Assembly: GCF_905207245.1 (NCBI RefSeq) | Contig: NZ_CAJLKP010000079.1 | Location: 1 to 28,641 of the forward strand | Source of the DNA: an uncultured Bacteroides sp. | GTDB lineage: Bacteria > Bacteroidota > Bacteroidia > Bacteroidales > Bacteroidaceae | Direction of reading: 5' to 3' | Length of the DNA: 28,641 nucleotides | Part shown: positions 1-9,056 of the stretch, in pieces | Numbering within the stretch: the first letter of the stretch is position 1 | Layout of the letters: every line of letters starts with the position of its first letter | The notes under the pieces: generated by a model | The model's database searches: none | What the model saw: the letters and a program-made list of their open reading frames with translations, nothing else | Told to the model about the DNA's origin: nothing | Position numbers and translations under genes: made by a program

Positions 1-1
1 G

Positions 2-2872
2 GCCGTATACTTCACTCCGGAGTATTTCTCTATAAAAGCCGATGGAAATGCGGACGTCTCCGACGCTCTGCAAGAAGCAGTGAATGCCGCCAAACATAAA
101 GAATCGGGTTGCGGCATTCTTTTCGTACCCGAGGGAGTTTATAAACTCAGCAAGACGATTTACGTCCCCGCAGGGGTACGTCTCATCGGTTATGGGGCGA
201 AACGTCCGGTATTCGTTCTTACCAGGAATGCACCCGGTTTCCGCGAAAAGACGAGTGAAACAAACAAAGGAAAGTATCTCTTTTGGTTTATCAGCGGAAA
301 CTACCGTCCGGGACGTCCGGTGACCGACGCCAATGCCGGAACATTCTACAGTTCGCTGATGAATGCGGATATTCGCATTGAAGACGGTAATCCGAATGCC
401 TCGGCTATCCGCGCTCACTTTGCCCAACACTGTTCTATCTCCAACGTGACGATTCACGTAGGAAAAGGGCGTGCCGGGATTGTAGATGCAGGCAACCATC
501 TGGAAAACGTATCTGTCTTTGGAGGAGAATATGGAATCGATACGGATAAGTCAGCCCCGGGATGGCCTATCATGCTGCTCAATACCTACTTTGAAGGACA
601 ACGCAAAAGCGCCATCCTGACGAATGAAGGTGGGTTAACCATTGTACGCATGAAAGTCAAAGATGTACCCGTAGCCGTAGAAATTAAGGAGGACGCTCCC
701 GACCGTTTGTTCATGGAAGACTGTATCTTCGAGAATGTGCGCCGTACGGGAGTCATTCTTACGGATGCCGGCAACGCTGCTACGCAAATCAATCTTCGGA
801 ATATACAATGCAAAAACGTCCCGGTATTTTCTCTGGAACGTTCTAACAATGAACAGGTGTCCGGTAAGGGAAAGACCTACCGGATCACCCGTTTCACTTT
901 CGGTTTCAATGCCGACAGTCTCGAAGACACTCCGCAAATAGTGCGTGAGGCAGAAACTGAAACAATCAAAAACATTATCCCTCTGGATGCCAGTGACACC
1001 CCGATGCTTCCTGCAACGGACCAATGGGTAAACATTCGCGACCTGGGCGCCAAAGGAGATGGTTTCAGCGACGACACTCAAATCTTCCGCGAAGCCGTAG
1101 AGAAATACACTAACATCTACCTTCCGCAAGGATGGTATGTAGTGAAAGAACCATTAGTACTGAAACAAAATACAAATTTAATCGGATTACATCCCGGAAC
1201 CACCATCATGCTGACACTGGGTGGAAACCCAGCATTCAGTGGTTTCGGTGCTCCCCAGGCACAACTGACCACGCCCGAAAAAGGCACAAACATAGTGTGT
1301 GGCATCTTCCTCAATGCCGATGCCTACAACTATCGGGCAGTAAACTGCAAATGGATGGCGGGTGAAGGTTCCTATCTATATGACGTAAAGTTCAGTGGTC
1401 ATGATAAGAACCGCTTCTTCCACAACGGACAGAGTGCAGCCAATCCTCTGGAGAAGCCTATGCCGATAACCCCGGAAACACACGACTTAATACTCCGCGC
1501 CTGGGACAACCAACATTGGAGCCTGTGGATTACCAACGGAGGCGGAGGCACTTTCCGGGATTTATGGACAGCCAATGAATACAGTTCCGCAGGGCTTTAC
1601 GTTAGCCATACCGAAACACCCGGACGCATCTATGGCATGTCTTTGGAACACCATCTTCGCAACGAAGCTATCTTCCGCAATGTAGCCAACTGGAAAATCT
1701 ACGATTTTCAGTTTGAAGTGGAGGCCGAGGGCATCGACACACAACCATTGGATTTGATTGATTGCCGGAATATGACTTTTGCCAATTTCTATTCCTACCG
1801 CGTGTCGCGCATGTTGAAGTCCTACCCGTCAGCCATACGGACCTGGAATTGCAAAGACATTGAATTTCTCAATCTGCATAACTATGCCCATGCCCGTGTG
1901 AAGTTTACTTCCAATGCCAGCCTGTATGATGTGAATACCCGGCATGAGGCACGCCGTTGGGAATTCGCGCGGCTGAAACTGACGGGTGAAGAAAACCGCA
2001 AATATCCATTAAGTAATGAGAAAGGAAAAGCAGAAGTTATCGTCAGCGGCTTTGAATTTATTGACGGACTGGCAAAAGATAGCCGGGGAAATATATATTT
2101 CTGCGAATCGCGTATGCGCCGCATTTATAAACTGGATGCCGTAAACGGGCAGGTAACTTCCATTGCCGATTTCCCCTGGAACGCCGTAGCACTGGTTTGT
2201 GACACGGAAGACAACCTGATTGTGGTTACTAAATATATATCCCAACCCGGTTATAACAATGATGATACACGCAACGACAGGCAACCTTTATTCGGATGGC
2301 GTGGTTCAGGTGGCTTGTGGGGATTTACCTATGTCCCCAGACTCTACTCCATCCGTCCGGACAATGCAGACGAAAGTTTCCGGGTGCTTCCTTTAGTAAG
2401 TATGGAGCAGATACAGGCACCAAAGAAAGTGTGTTATCTGGCCAACCGGACCATTACCCAAAACGAATATTATGGTGGCAGAAAACCTGCGCAATGTTTT
2501 GTCGCACCGGATGGAGTAACCATTATTCCGTATTATGAAGACCTTTTCCGTTGTTCATCCATAATAGAAGCGGCTCCGGGAGAAGCAATCTATACGTTAG
2601 ATGAATATCATCAGAGGGTTATCCGCTCGGAAGTAGATAATCGGGGCTTCCTGCAAAACAGCCATCTGTTTGCCGACGGAGGCGACCGTAGCGTGGTAAC
2701 AGACCAGGCGGGCAATGTATATGTGACAAATGGAGATGTTTCCATATTCGACTCCACGGGTAAGCCGATAGGAACGATAGAAGTGCCCGAACGCCCTACA
2801 TCCTTACTGATTGCAGGAGACAGACTGTACATCACAGCCGTATCCTCGCTTTATCAGGTAAGAATACAATAA
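2..2872 (+). CDS. Tandem pectate-lyase-3-type beta-helix protein with C-terminal beta-propeller (5' end outside window)
   Basis: The reading frame is already open at base 2, so the N-terminus, and any signal peptide, lies outside the window; the internal GTG at base 80 is not a convincing start. 956 residues are visible. Two segments have the 'D-G-x-(A/S)-D-(V/D)' opening of the pectate-lyase superfamily (PF12708-like) domain: IKADGNADVSDALQEAV near visible residue 11 and LGAKGDGFSDDTQIFREAV near 347. Each is followed by turns typical of a right-handed parallel beta-helix. From about visible residue 685 the sequence changes to SMP-30/NHL-like propeller blades (GLAKDSRGNIYFCES, VVTDQAGNVYVTNGD). 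Beta-helix proteins of this type are usually polysaccharide lyases or glycosidases, but I cannot name the reaction. It precedes the GH2 and PL/GH88 genes on the same strand and probably shares their substrate. Confidence 0.8.
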   Translation, partial: AVYFTPEYFSIKADGNADVSDALQEAVNAAKHKESGCGILFVPEGVYKLSKTIYVPAGVRLIGYGAKRPVFVLTRNAPGFREKTSETNKGKYLFWFISGNYRPGRPVTDANAGTFYSSLMNADIRIEDGNPNASAIRAHFAQHCSISNVTIHVGKGRAGIVDAGNHLENVSVFGGEYGIDTDKSAPGWPIMLLNTYFEGQRKSAILTNEGGLTIVRMKVKDVPVAVEIKEDAPDRLFMEDCIFENVRRTGVILTDAGNAATQINLRNIQCKNVPVFSLERSNNEQVSGKGKTYRITRFTFGFNADSLEDTPQIVREAETETIKNIIPLDASDTPMLPATDQWVNIRDLGAKGDGFSDDTQIFREAVEKYTNIYLPQGWYVVKEPLVLKQNTNLIGLHPGTTIMLTLGGNPAFSGFGAPQAQLTTPEKGTNIVCGIFLNADAYNYRAVNCKWMAGEGSYLYDVKFSGHDKNRFFHNGQSAANPLEKPMPITPETHDLILRAWDNQHWSLWITNGGGGTFRDLWTANEYSSAGLYVSHTETPGRIYGMSLEHHLRNEAIFRNVANWKIYDFQFEVEAEGIDTQPLDLIDCRNMTFANFYSYRVSRMLKSYPSAIRTWNCKDIEFLNLHNYAHARVKFTSNASLYDVNTRHEARRWEFARLKLTGEENRKYPLSNEKGKAEVIVSGFEFIDGLAKDSRGNIYFCESRMRRIYKLDAVNGQVTSIADFPWNAVALVCDTEDNLIVVTKYISQPGYNNDDTRNDRQPLFGWRGSGGLWGFTYVPRLYSIRPDNADESFRVLPLVSMEQIQAPKKVCYLANRTITQNEYYGGRKPAQCFVAPDGVTIIPYYEDLFRCSSIIEAAPGEAIYTLDEYHQRVIRSEVDNRGFLQNSHLFADGGDRSVVTDQAGNVYVTNGDVSIFDSTGKPIGTIEVPERPTSLLIAGDRLYITAVSSLYQVRIQ

Positions 2873-2954
2873 TAAGCAGAATTTAGATAAACAATAAGAT
2901 GACTGAGATTTCGATAGGTTTGATTAGTGAAGAAGATTATATCATATATATACC

Positions 2955-5630
2955 ATGAAAAAGAAAGAACACATACCCCGACAGAAAGCTTTCCGCTGGA
3001 TAGCTGCTACCACTCTGTCTTTATTATTCCTGTCGCCCTTACAGGCACAGCGGGAAAGCTGCACCATCAATGATGGTTGGAAATTCCTGAAAGGGGAATG
3101 CGCCACTGCAGCAGATAGTGCATTCAATGACGTTGCATGGACATCCGTCCACCTGCCGCATACCTGGAATACGGATGCTTACATTGAAAAAGACTATTAC
3201 CACGGTACCGGCTGGTATCGCCGGCAAATATCAATACCACAAAACTGGAAAGGAAAACAGATATTCCTGAAACTGGATGCCGCCAGCAAAGCAGCCACCA
3301 TTTATATCAACGGAAAGAATGTAGGCGAACATGCCGGAGGATATACCGCCAGTTCATTCGACATCACCCCATTCTGTACATTCGGCACCCAAAACTCTCT
3401 CGCCATCCGTGTAGACAATGCCCGTCAGGATATTCCCCCCATCTCCGGCGACTTCACATTCTTCGGTGGCATCTACCGGGATGTATGGCTGACGGCCGTT
3501 CCCAAGCAACACTTTCACCTGACAAACCACGCTTCGGACGGAATTTTCATCAGCACTCCCCAGGTATCCCAAGAAAGAGGAACGATACTTATCCGTGGAG
3601 AAGTTAAGAATGATGCCGGCCAAAAAGCATCACTCGAACTGGAACACACCGTATACAACCCGGACGGAAGCATTGCCCAAACCAAGAAACAGTCTATCCA
3701 GATAAAAGCCGGAGAGCTCTACTCTTTCAGCACCGAAACCTCCCCCATCCCATCCCCCCGATTATGGACTCCGGAAACACCCCACCTCTACAGGGTGGAA
3801 AGCGTTCTGCGCGACAAAAAGACAAAGGCCATCCTCGACCACAGCAATCACCATACCGGTTTCCGTTGGTTCAGTTTCGACGGCGAACAAGGCTTCCACC
3901 TCAACGGAAAGCCCTATAAACTGCGCGGCATCTGCCGTCACCAAGACCAGAAGCCCATCGGAGTTGCACTGACAGACGAGATGCACCGCCGTGACATGAA
4001 GCTGATGAAAGAAATGGGCGCCAACTTCATCCGCATCTCCCACTACCCGCAGGACGACGCTTTATTGGAAATGTGCGATAAGCTCGGCATGCTGGCATGG
4101 GAAGAAATACCCATCATCGACATTGTACCCGATACTCCGGGATATGCCGAAAACTGCGAACGCAATCTGCGGGAAATGATACGCCAGCATTATAATCATC
4201 CTTCCATCATCACCTGGGGATATATGAACGAAATATTACTCGTCACCCAACGCCGCTACAAAAAAGAAGAAGAACTGAAACCTGTACTGGAACGGACACT
4301 GGCACTTGCCAAGCGCTTGGAGGATGTGCTGAAAGAAGAAGATGCCACCCGCGTCAGCACAATGGCGTTTCATGGCAGCAACAGCTACAATGAAGTGGGA
4401 TTAGGCAGCATCACCGATATTGTCGGCTGGAATCTTTACCAAGGCTGGTATGGCGGTGACCTCACAGGTTTCGAACGCTTCCTGGCAGAACAACACCAAA
4501 AGTATCCTTCGCACCCGATGATTGTCAGCGAATATGGTGCAGGTTCCGACAAGCGTTTACATTCGCTGCAACCACATGCTTTCGATTTCAGTATCGAGTA
4601 TCAACAGAAGTACTTGGAACACTACCTGCCCGTGCTGGAAGAGACACCTTACATCTGCGGCGGAACCCACTGGAACTTCATTGATTTCTCTTCCGCACTG
4701 CGCGATGAATCCATGCCGCGCATCAATAACAAAGGTCTGGTATATTCCGACCGTACCCCCAAAGACGTCTACTATTACTATAAGGCAGCCTGGCGGCAGG
4801 ATATTCCTGTGTTGCACATTGCCAGCCACGACTGGGTTCACCGTGCCGGAGTACAGCAAGGAGAGGCCCCTGTAATGCTACCAGTCAAAGTATATACCAA
4901 TCTCCCGGAAGTAGAACTCTTCATCGACGGAAAATCTTTGGGTAAGCAGAAGGTCACGAATTATACAGCCACCTTCGAAGTACCGTTCAGCCGGAAAGAA
5001 CACTTCGTTTCCGCCAAAGCCGAAAACAAAGAAGCTGCTACAGACATCCGCATCATAGAAGACGGCATCCGCCTGAACTTCACCCCTACCCCTATGATGC
5101 CGGATGAAACAAACTTACGGGGACTGGAACTTGCCGTCAATGTAGGCAGCCATTGTTTCTATACTTCCGATGAGAGCCAACTCACCTGGCTGCCCGACCA
5201 ACCTTACACCGAAGGTAGTTGGGGATACATCGGCGGAGAAAGCAAAAGTAGTCAGGGACAGGTTCAGAATACCAACGACGGACCTCTGTTCCAGACTCTT
5301 CGCAATGGCATTGAAGGTTATCGTTTCGATGTTCCCAACGGCGACTATGAAATAGAATTTCTTTTTACAGACATCTTCCGTGAGAACGCGGCGGCAGTCT
5401 ATCTGCTGGACCGGAACTCCGATGCAGAAAGCCGTGAAAACCGTTTCAGCATAATCATCAATGATGTGGTTGTTGAAGAAGACTTTTCTCCCTACCGCGA
5501 AAGTGATTACTTCCATGCTTTACGGAAAAGATACAATATTACAAACTTTCGGAATAAAATTGAAATACGCTTCCCTGTTCGGAGTGGAAAAAGCCTTCTG
5601 AATGGTATCAAACTCAGAAAACTTTATTAA
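2955..5630 (+). CDS. Secreted GH2 glycoside hydrolase (beta-galactosidase/beta-glucuronidase type) with malectin-like C-terminus
   Basis: 891 residues. A signal peptide ending in SPLQAQ (cleavage near residue 31) suggests periplasmic location. The GH2 order is complete: sugar-binding jelly roll (about 35-190, with GWKFLKG and LPHTWN), Ig-like domain (about 195-300) and TIM barrel (about 310-600). The expected acid/base is E426 in GYMNEI and the nucleophile is E526 in VSEYGAG; the spacing of 100 residues fits GH2. After the barrel come a small beta domain (VELFIDGKSLG, about 645-700) and a malectin-like carbohydrate-binding domain up to the C-terminus. GH2 enzymes remove beta-linked galactose, glucuronate, mannose or similar residues from chain ends; the uronate genes nearby make beta-glucuronidase attractive, but sequence alone does not settle it. 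It lies 82 bp after the upstream gene and 18 bp before the next. Confidence 0.93.
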   Translation: MKKKEHIPRQKAFRWIAATTLSLLFLSPLQAQRESCTINDGWKFLKGECATAADSAFNDVAWTSVHLPHTWNTDAYIEKDYYHGTGWYRRQISIPQNWKGKQIFLKLDAASKAATIYINGKNVGEHAGGYTASSFDITPFCTFGTQNSLAIRVDNARQDIPPISGDFTFFGGIYRDVWLTAVPKQHFHLTNHASDGIFISTPQVSQERGTILIRGEVKNDAGQKASLELEHTVYNPDGSIAQTKKQSIQIKAGELYSFSTETSPIPSPRLWTPETPHLYRVESVLRDKKTKAILDHSNHHTGFRWFSFDGEQGFHLNGKPYKLRGICRHQDQKPIGVALTDEMHRRDMKLMKEMGANFIRISHYPQDDALLEMCDKLGMLAWEEIPIIDIVPDTPGYAENCERNLREMIRQHYNHPSIITWGYMNEILLVTQRRYKKEEELKPVLERTLALAKRLEDVLKEEDATRVSTMAFHGSNSYNEVGLGSITDIVGWNLYQGWYGGDLTGFERFLAEQHQKYPSHPMIVSEYGAGSDKRLHSLQPHAFDFSIEYQQKYLEHYLPVLEETPYICGGTHWNFIDFSSALRDESMPRINNKGLVYSDRTPKDVYYYYKAAWRQDIPVLHIASHDWVHRAGVQQGEAPVMLPVKVYTNLPEVELFIDGKSLGKQKVTNYTATFEVPFSRKEHFVSAKAENKEAATDIRIIEDGIRLNFTPTPMMPDETNLRGLELAVNVGSHCFYTSDESQLTWLPDQPYTEGSWGYIGGESKSSQGQVQNTNDGPLFQTLRNGIEGYRFDVPNGDYEIEFLFTDIFRENAAAVYLLDRNSDAESRENRFSIIINDVVVEEDFSPYRESDYFHALRKRYNITNFRNKIEIRFPVRSGKSLLNGIKLRKLY

Positions 5631-5648
5631 CTTCAAAATAAAAACGCC

Positions 5649-7982
5649 ATGAGAGCTAAAATTTGCCTAGTCATCACCAGTCTGTTGCTCGTAGCAAGTA
5701 GTATAAATGCACAGTCCATCTGGGACAGAGCACATCTGGAAAAAGTAAAACAATCATTACACCAGCCTTTCTTTTCGGCTGCTTATCAAGAACTAATAGC
5801 GGACGCAGACAAGACATTGGACGTTCAACCTTTGTCCGTCATGATGAAAGAAAAGACACCCGGCAGCGGAGACAAACACGACTACATGAGTCAGGCACGC
5901 TACTACTGGCCCGACCCCACCAAACCGGATGGCCTGCCCTACATCAGCCGTGACGGTGAATCGAACCCGGAACTGAACAAACTGGACCGTAACCGCCTCG
6001 GGGCAACCGCCCAACGCGTCACCACCCTCGCACTTGCCTGGTATTTCAGTGGTGATGAGAAATACGCCCAGAAGGCAACAGAACTTATCCGCGTGTGGTT
6101 TTTTAATAAAGATACGCGTATGAACCCCAATCTGGAATATGCCCAGATGATTCCGGGGCACAACAACAATAAAGGACGTTGCTACGGCGTCATCGACACT
6201 TATTCTTTTGTCGAGATGCTGGATGCTGTACAATTGCTGGAGGGTTCAAAAGCCTTCACTACGAAAGATGACAAACAACTGAAAGCATGGTTCGGCAAAC
6301 TGCTGACCTGGATACTGAACAGTCCACAGGGACAGGAGGAAGCCAAACAAGCCAATAACCACAGTACGGCACACGATGCACAAGTCATCGCTTTTGCCTT
6401 GTACGCAGGGAATATGAAAGTAGCGCAGGAAGTCATCAACGCCATTCCGCAGAAGCGTATCTTCACCCAGATAGAACCCGATGGCAAGCAGCCGCACGAA
6501 CTGCGCCGCACCCTCGCCTTCGGCTACTCACAATTCAACCTGTCCCACCTCATCGACATCTTCGTGATGGGCCGGAAGATGGGTATCTCCATTGATAACG
6601 CCACTTCGCCGGACGGGCGCAACTTCTACAAAGCCATGGACTTTCTGGTTCCATACGTTGGAAAACAAGTGGAAGACTGGCCCTACCAGCAAATCAGTGA
6701 ATGGGACTACAAGCAACAGGAATTCTGCAAAGATTTATACCGTACCGGCTTGCTGAATCCGGCGCGGACAGATTACATGAGAATCGCCAAAGCCCATCGC
6801 ATCATCAATTGGAAAGACCGTTTCAACCTGCTATGGGTAGAGGCTGACGACGTGGACAATGCCTATGCTTTCGCCTGCGGGCAACTCCGGTTTGCCCTGA
6901 CGTGTGCAGGCAAAGCCAGAAAAGAAGCGGATAACCAGTGTAAGCACCGGGTCGTTCCGCGTAGCATCAACAAAGACGGTTCACTGAGGATGATACACCC
7001 TCACGACTGGTGCTCAGGTTTCTTCCCCGGTTCATTGTGGCAGGCATATGCCTACACAAAGGATGACTTCTGGCGTCAGCAAGCCATCAGCAACACCTGG
7101 ATGATAGAAGAAGCCAAATGGCACAAAGGCACCCACGACCTGGGCTTCATGATGAACAACAGCTTCGGCAAAGCCTACCTGTTGACCGGCGAACGCTCTT
7201 ACAAAGATGTAGTGCTGCAAAGTGCCAAAACCCTGATAACGCGCTACAGTGATAAAGTAAAGAGCATCCGTTCGTGGGACCACAACCGCGATAAGTGGAA
7301 GTTTCCCGTCATCATCGACAACCTGATGAACCTGGAAATGCTGTTCTGGGCCACACAGGAAACCGGCGATTCCATTTACTGGAAAGTTGCCGTGAACCAT
7401 GCCAATACAACGTTGAAGAACCACTTCCGCCCGGACTACTCCTCTTACCACGTAGTGGACTATGACCCCGAAACAGGCGAAGTACGCGCCAAACAGACCG
7501 CACAGGGCTATGCCGACGATTCCTTCTGGAGCCGTGGCCAGGCATGGGGATTGTACGGATACACCGTATGCTACCGTTTCACCAAAAACCCCGCCTACCT
7601 GCAACAGGCACGCCACATCGCAGACTTCTTCCTCAGCCTGCCCAACCTGCCCGAAGATTTAATCCCCTACTGGGACATGAAAGCCCCCGGCATTCCCAAC
7701 GTTCCCCGCGACGCCTCGGCTGCCGCCATCATGGCTTCGGCTCTGTATGAGCTTCGCAATTACGTTCCGGCAGAAGACGGCAAGCGCTATCAGGACATTG
7801 CCGACAAGATGGTGGACAGCCTCAACAAGCACTATCGCGCCGAGCCGGAAACCCACTACGGCTTCCTGTTGCTCCACTCCACCGGACACCATCCGGGAGG
7901 TGACGAAATTGATGTACCACTGAACTATGCCGACTATTATTATCTGGAAGCATTGGCAAGAAAAGCTGCTCTTAAGCAGTAA
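5649..7982 (+). CDS. Secreted two-domain enzyme: alginate-lyase-like (PL38/PL5-like) domain fused to GH88 unsaturated glucuronyl hydrolase
   Basis: 777 residues; signal peptide MRAKICLVITSLLLVASSINA. Residues about 23-400 form an alpha-helical toroid of the alginate lyase type (PF05426-like), with N237-H238 in NNHSTAHDAQ and R287/Y293 in RRTLAFGY. The 55-residue His-to-Tyr spacing is that expected for the PL5/PL38 catalytic set. Residues about 420-777 form a GH88 domain: HPHDWCSGFFPGSLW, THDLGFM with D497, IIDNLMNLEML with D557, and SRGQAWGLYG. D497 and D557 correspond by motif and spacing to the two essential Asp residues of unsaturated glucuronyl hydrolases. A lyase makes a 4,5-unsaturated uronate at the new non-reducing end and GH88 removes exactly that residue, so one polypeptide could do two successive steps. 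The substrate (glucuronan, polymannuronate or a mixed glycan) is not decided by sequence. Confidence 0.9.
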   Translation: MRAKICLVITSLLLVASSINAQSIWDRAHLEKVKQSLHQPFFSAAYQELIADADKTLDVQPLSVMMKEKTPGSGDKHDYMSQARYYWPDPTKPDGLPYISRDGESNPELNKLDRNRLGATAQRVTTLALAWYFSGDEKYAQKATELIRVWFFNKDTRMNPNLEYAQMIPGHNNNKGRCYGVIDTYSFVEMLDAVQLLEGSKAFTTKDDKQLKAWFGKLLTWILNSPQGQEEAKQANNHSTAHDAQVIAFALYAGNMKVAQEVINAIPQKRIFTQIEPDGKQPHELRRTLAFGYSQFNLSHLIDIFVMGRKMGISIDNATSPDGRNFYKAMDFLVPYVGKQVEDWPYQQISEWDYKQQEFCKDLYRTGLLNPARTDYMRIAKAHRIINWKDRFNLLWVEADDVDNAYAFACGQLRFALTCAGKARKEADNQCKHRVVPRSINKDGSLRMIHPHDWCSGFFPGSLWQAYAYTKDDFWRQQAISNTWMIEEAKWHKGTHDLGFMMNNSFGKAYLLTGERSYKDVVLQSAKTLITRYSDKVKSIRSWDHNRDKWKFPVIIDNLMNLEMLFWATQETGDSIYWKVAVNHANTTLKNHFRPDYSSYHVVDYDPETGEVRAKQTAQGYADDSFWSRGQAWGLYGYTVCYRFTKNPAYLQQARHIADFFLSLPNLPEDLIPYWDMKAPGIPNVPRDASAAAIMASALYELRNYVPAEDGKRYQDIADKMVDSLNKHYRAEPETHYGFLLLHSTGHHPGGDEIDVPLNYADYYYLEALARKAALKQ

Positions 7983-7988
7983 TTAATA

Positions 7989-8020
7989 CTTTTTGAGACA
8001 GTAATTCATCTTTTTGAGAC
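7989..8020 (+). promoter_or_regulatory. Direct repeat CTTTTTGAGAC x2, 21 bp apart, candidate operator
   Basis: CTTTTTGAGAC occurs exactly at 7989-7999 and 8010-8020, two helical turns apart, between the PL/GH88 gene and the SDR gene and just upstream of a Bacteroides-type -7 element. The arrangement fits a site bound by a dimeric regulator on one DNA face. The bound protein is unknown. Confidence 0.4.
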
Positions 8021-8051
8021 GTTTCATATGGTAAGTAAGCTACTTTTACGC

Positions 8052-8059
8052 TATTTTTG
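8052..8059 (+). promoter_or_regulatory. Candidate -7 element (TATTTTTG) for the SDR-uxuA genes
   Basis: TATTTTTG matches the Bacteroides -7 consensus TAnnTTTG and lies 40 bp before the SDR start codon. No good -33 TTTG is found 19-21 bp upstream, which would fit a promoter that needs an activator, possibly at the direct repeat just upstream. Confidence 0.4.
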
Positions 8060-8099
8060 TAGCACAGAGAATTAGAATCATTTTATAAAAGAAAAAGAC

Positions 8100-8909
8100 A
8101 TGAAAAACTTATTCGACATTAAAGACAAAGTGATTATCGTGACCGGCGGTTGCGGTATCTTAGGAAAGAGTATCGCCAACTACCTAGCCGAACAAGGTGC
8201 CAAAATCGTTATCCTGGACCGCGTGGAAGAAATCGGCAAAGAACTGGAAGCCGAACTCAACCAGAAGACGGAAGCCATGTTCCTGGTGACGGACGTGCTG
8301 AACAAAGAAGTGCTGGAAGAAAACAAGAAAGCCATTCTGGAACGCTTCGGCACCATCGATGTGTTGCTGAACGCTGCCGGTGGAAATATGCCCGGTGCCA
8401 CCATCGCCCCTGATAAGACCATCCTCGACCTGGAAGTAGATGCTTTCAGAAAGGTAGTGGACCTGAACCTCTTCGGCACGGTGTTGCCCACAATGGCCTT
8501 TGTAGACGTAATGGCTAAGAACAAGAAAGGCGTTATCGTCAACTTCTGCTCCGAATCTGCCCTGCGCCCGCTGACCCGCGTAGTAGGCTATGGTTCAGCC
8601 AAAGCTGCCATTGCCAACTATACCCGCTATATGGCTACGGAACTGGCAAGCAAATTCAGCCCCGAACTCCGTGTAAACGCCATCGTGCCGGGCTTCCTGC
8701 TGACCAACCAGAACCGTGCACTGCTGACCAACCCGGACGGCTCCTACACCGACCGTGCAAGAACCATCATCGCCCACACTCCGTGCGGACGTTTCGCCGA
8801 ACCGGAAGAACTGTTCGGAACCATCCACTACCTCATCAGCGATGCTTCCAGCTTCGTGACAGGTGCCCTGTCGGTAGTAGACGGCGGTTTTGACGCTTTC
8901 TCAATCTAA
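8100..8909 (+). CDS. SDR-family oxidoreductase, probable fructuronate reductase (D-mannonate oxidoreductase)
   Basis: 269 residues, cytoplasmic, full-length classical short-chain dehydrogenase. The nucleotide-binding motif TGGCGILG is at 15-22, the NNAG-equivalent NAAGG near 97, and the catalytic set is S151 (NFCS), Y164 and K168 (YGSAK); the 13-residue Ser-to-Tyr spacing is standard. The C-terminus carries the usual G-x-x-x-x-VDGG (GALSVVDGG). Position directly before uxuA suggests that it interconverts D-fructuronate and D-mannonate, the step before UxuA in glucuronate breakdown; in Bacteroidales an SDR takes the place of the E. coli UxuB type. Related SDRs of the KduD/gluconate 5-dehydrogenase kind look similar, so the substrate is an inference from context. 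The ATG at 8100 follows AAAAGAAAAAGAC, a typical A-rich Bacteroides start region. Confidence 0.85.
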   Translation: MKNLFDIKDKVIIVTGGCGILGKSIANYLAEQGAKIVILDRVEEIGKELEAELNQKTEAMFLVTDVLNKEVLEENKKAILERFGTIDVLLNAAGGNMPGATIAPDKTILDLEVDAFRKVVDLNLFGTVLPTMAFVDVMAKNKKGVIVNFCSESALRPLTRVVGYGSAKAAIANYTRYMATELASKFSPELRVNAIVPGFLLTNQNRALLTNPDGSYTDRARTIIAHTPCGRFAEPEELFGTIHYLISDASSFVTGALSVVDGGFDAFSI

Positions 8910-8910
8910 G

Positions 8911-9022
8911 GAACGAGTTGACAAAGAAATGAGTTGACAAGGGAACGAGGGAACAAGTTGACAAGGTCATGAGACATTGAGTATCCCCCTTGTCCCCTCG
9001 TCAACTTCTTCCCTTGTCAACT
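8911..9022. repeat. GTTGAC-rich imperfect inverted repeat between SDR and uxuA genes
   Basis: GTTGACAA occurs three times in the left half (beginning 8917, 8933 and 8957). The complementary right half contains TTGTCAAC and CGTCAAC. Perfect arms AGTTGACAAGGGA (8932-8944) and TCCCTTGTCAACT (9010-9022) frame a second, near-perfect pairing of AAGTTGACAAGG with CCTCGTCAACTT. Transcribed, it forms a long hairpin in the intergenic part of a likely two-gene mRNA. It has the look of a dispersed intergenic repeat. Confidence 0.8.
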
Positions 9023-9056
9023 AAAGAAAAATAAGAAACTAAAAAACGAAGAAACT

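Noticed and set aside
80..82. GTG at base 80 as the true start of the first gene
   Set aside because: The frame is open for 26 codons before it and those codons encode the conserved opening of the beta-helix domain.
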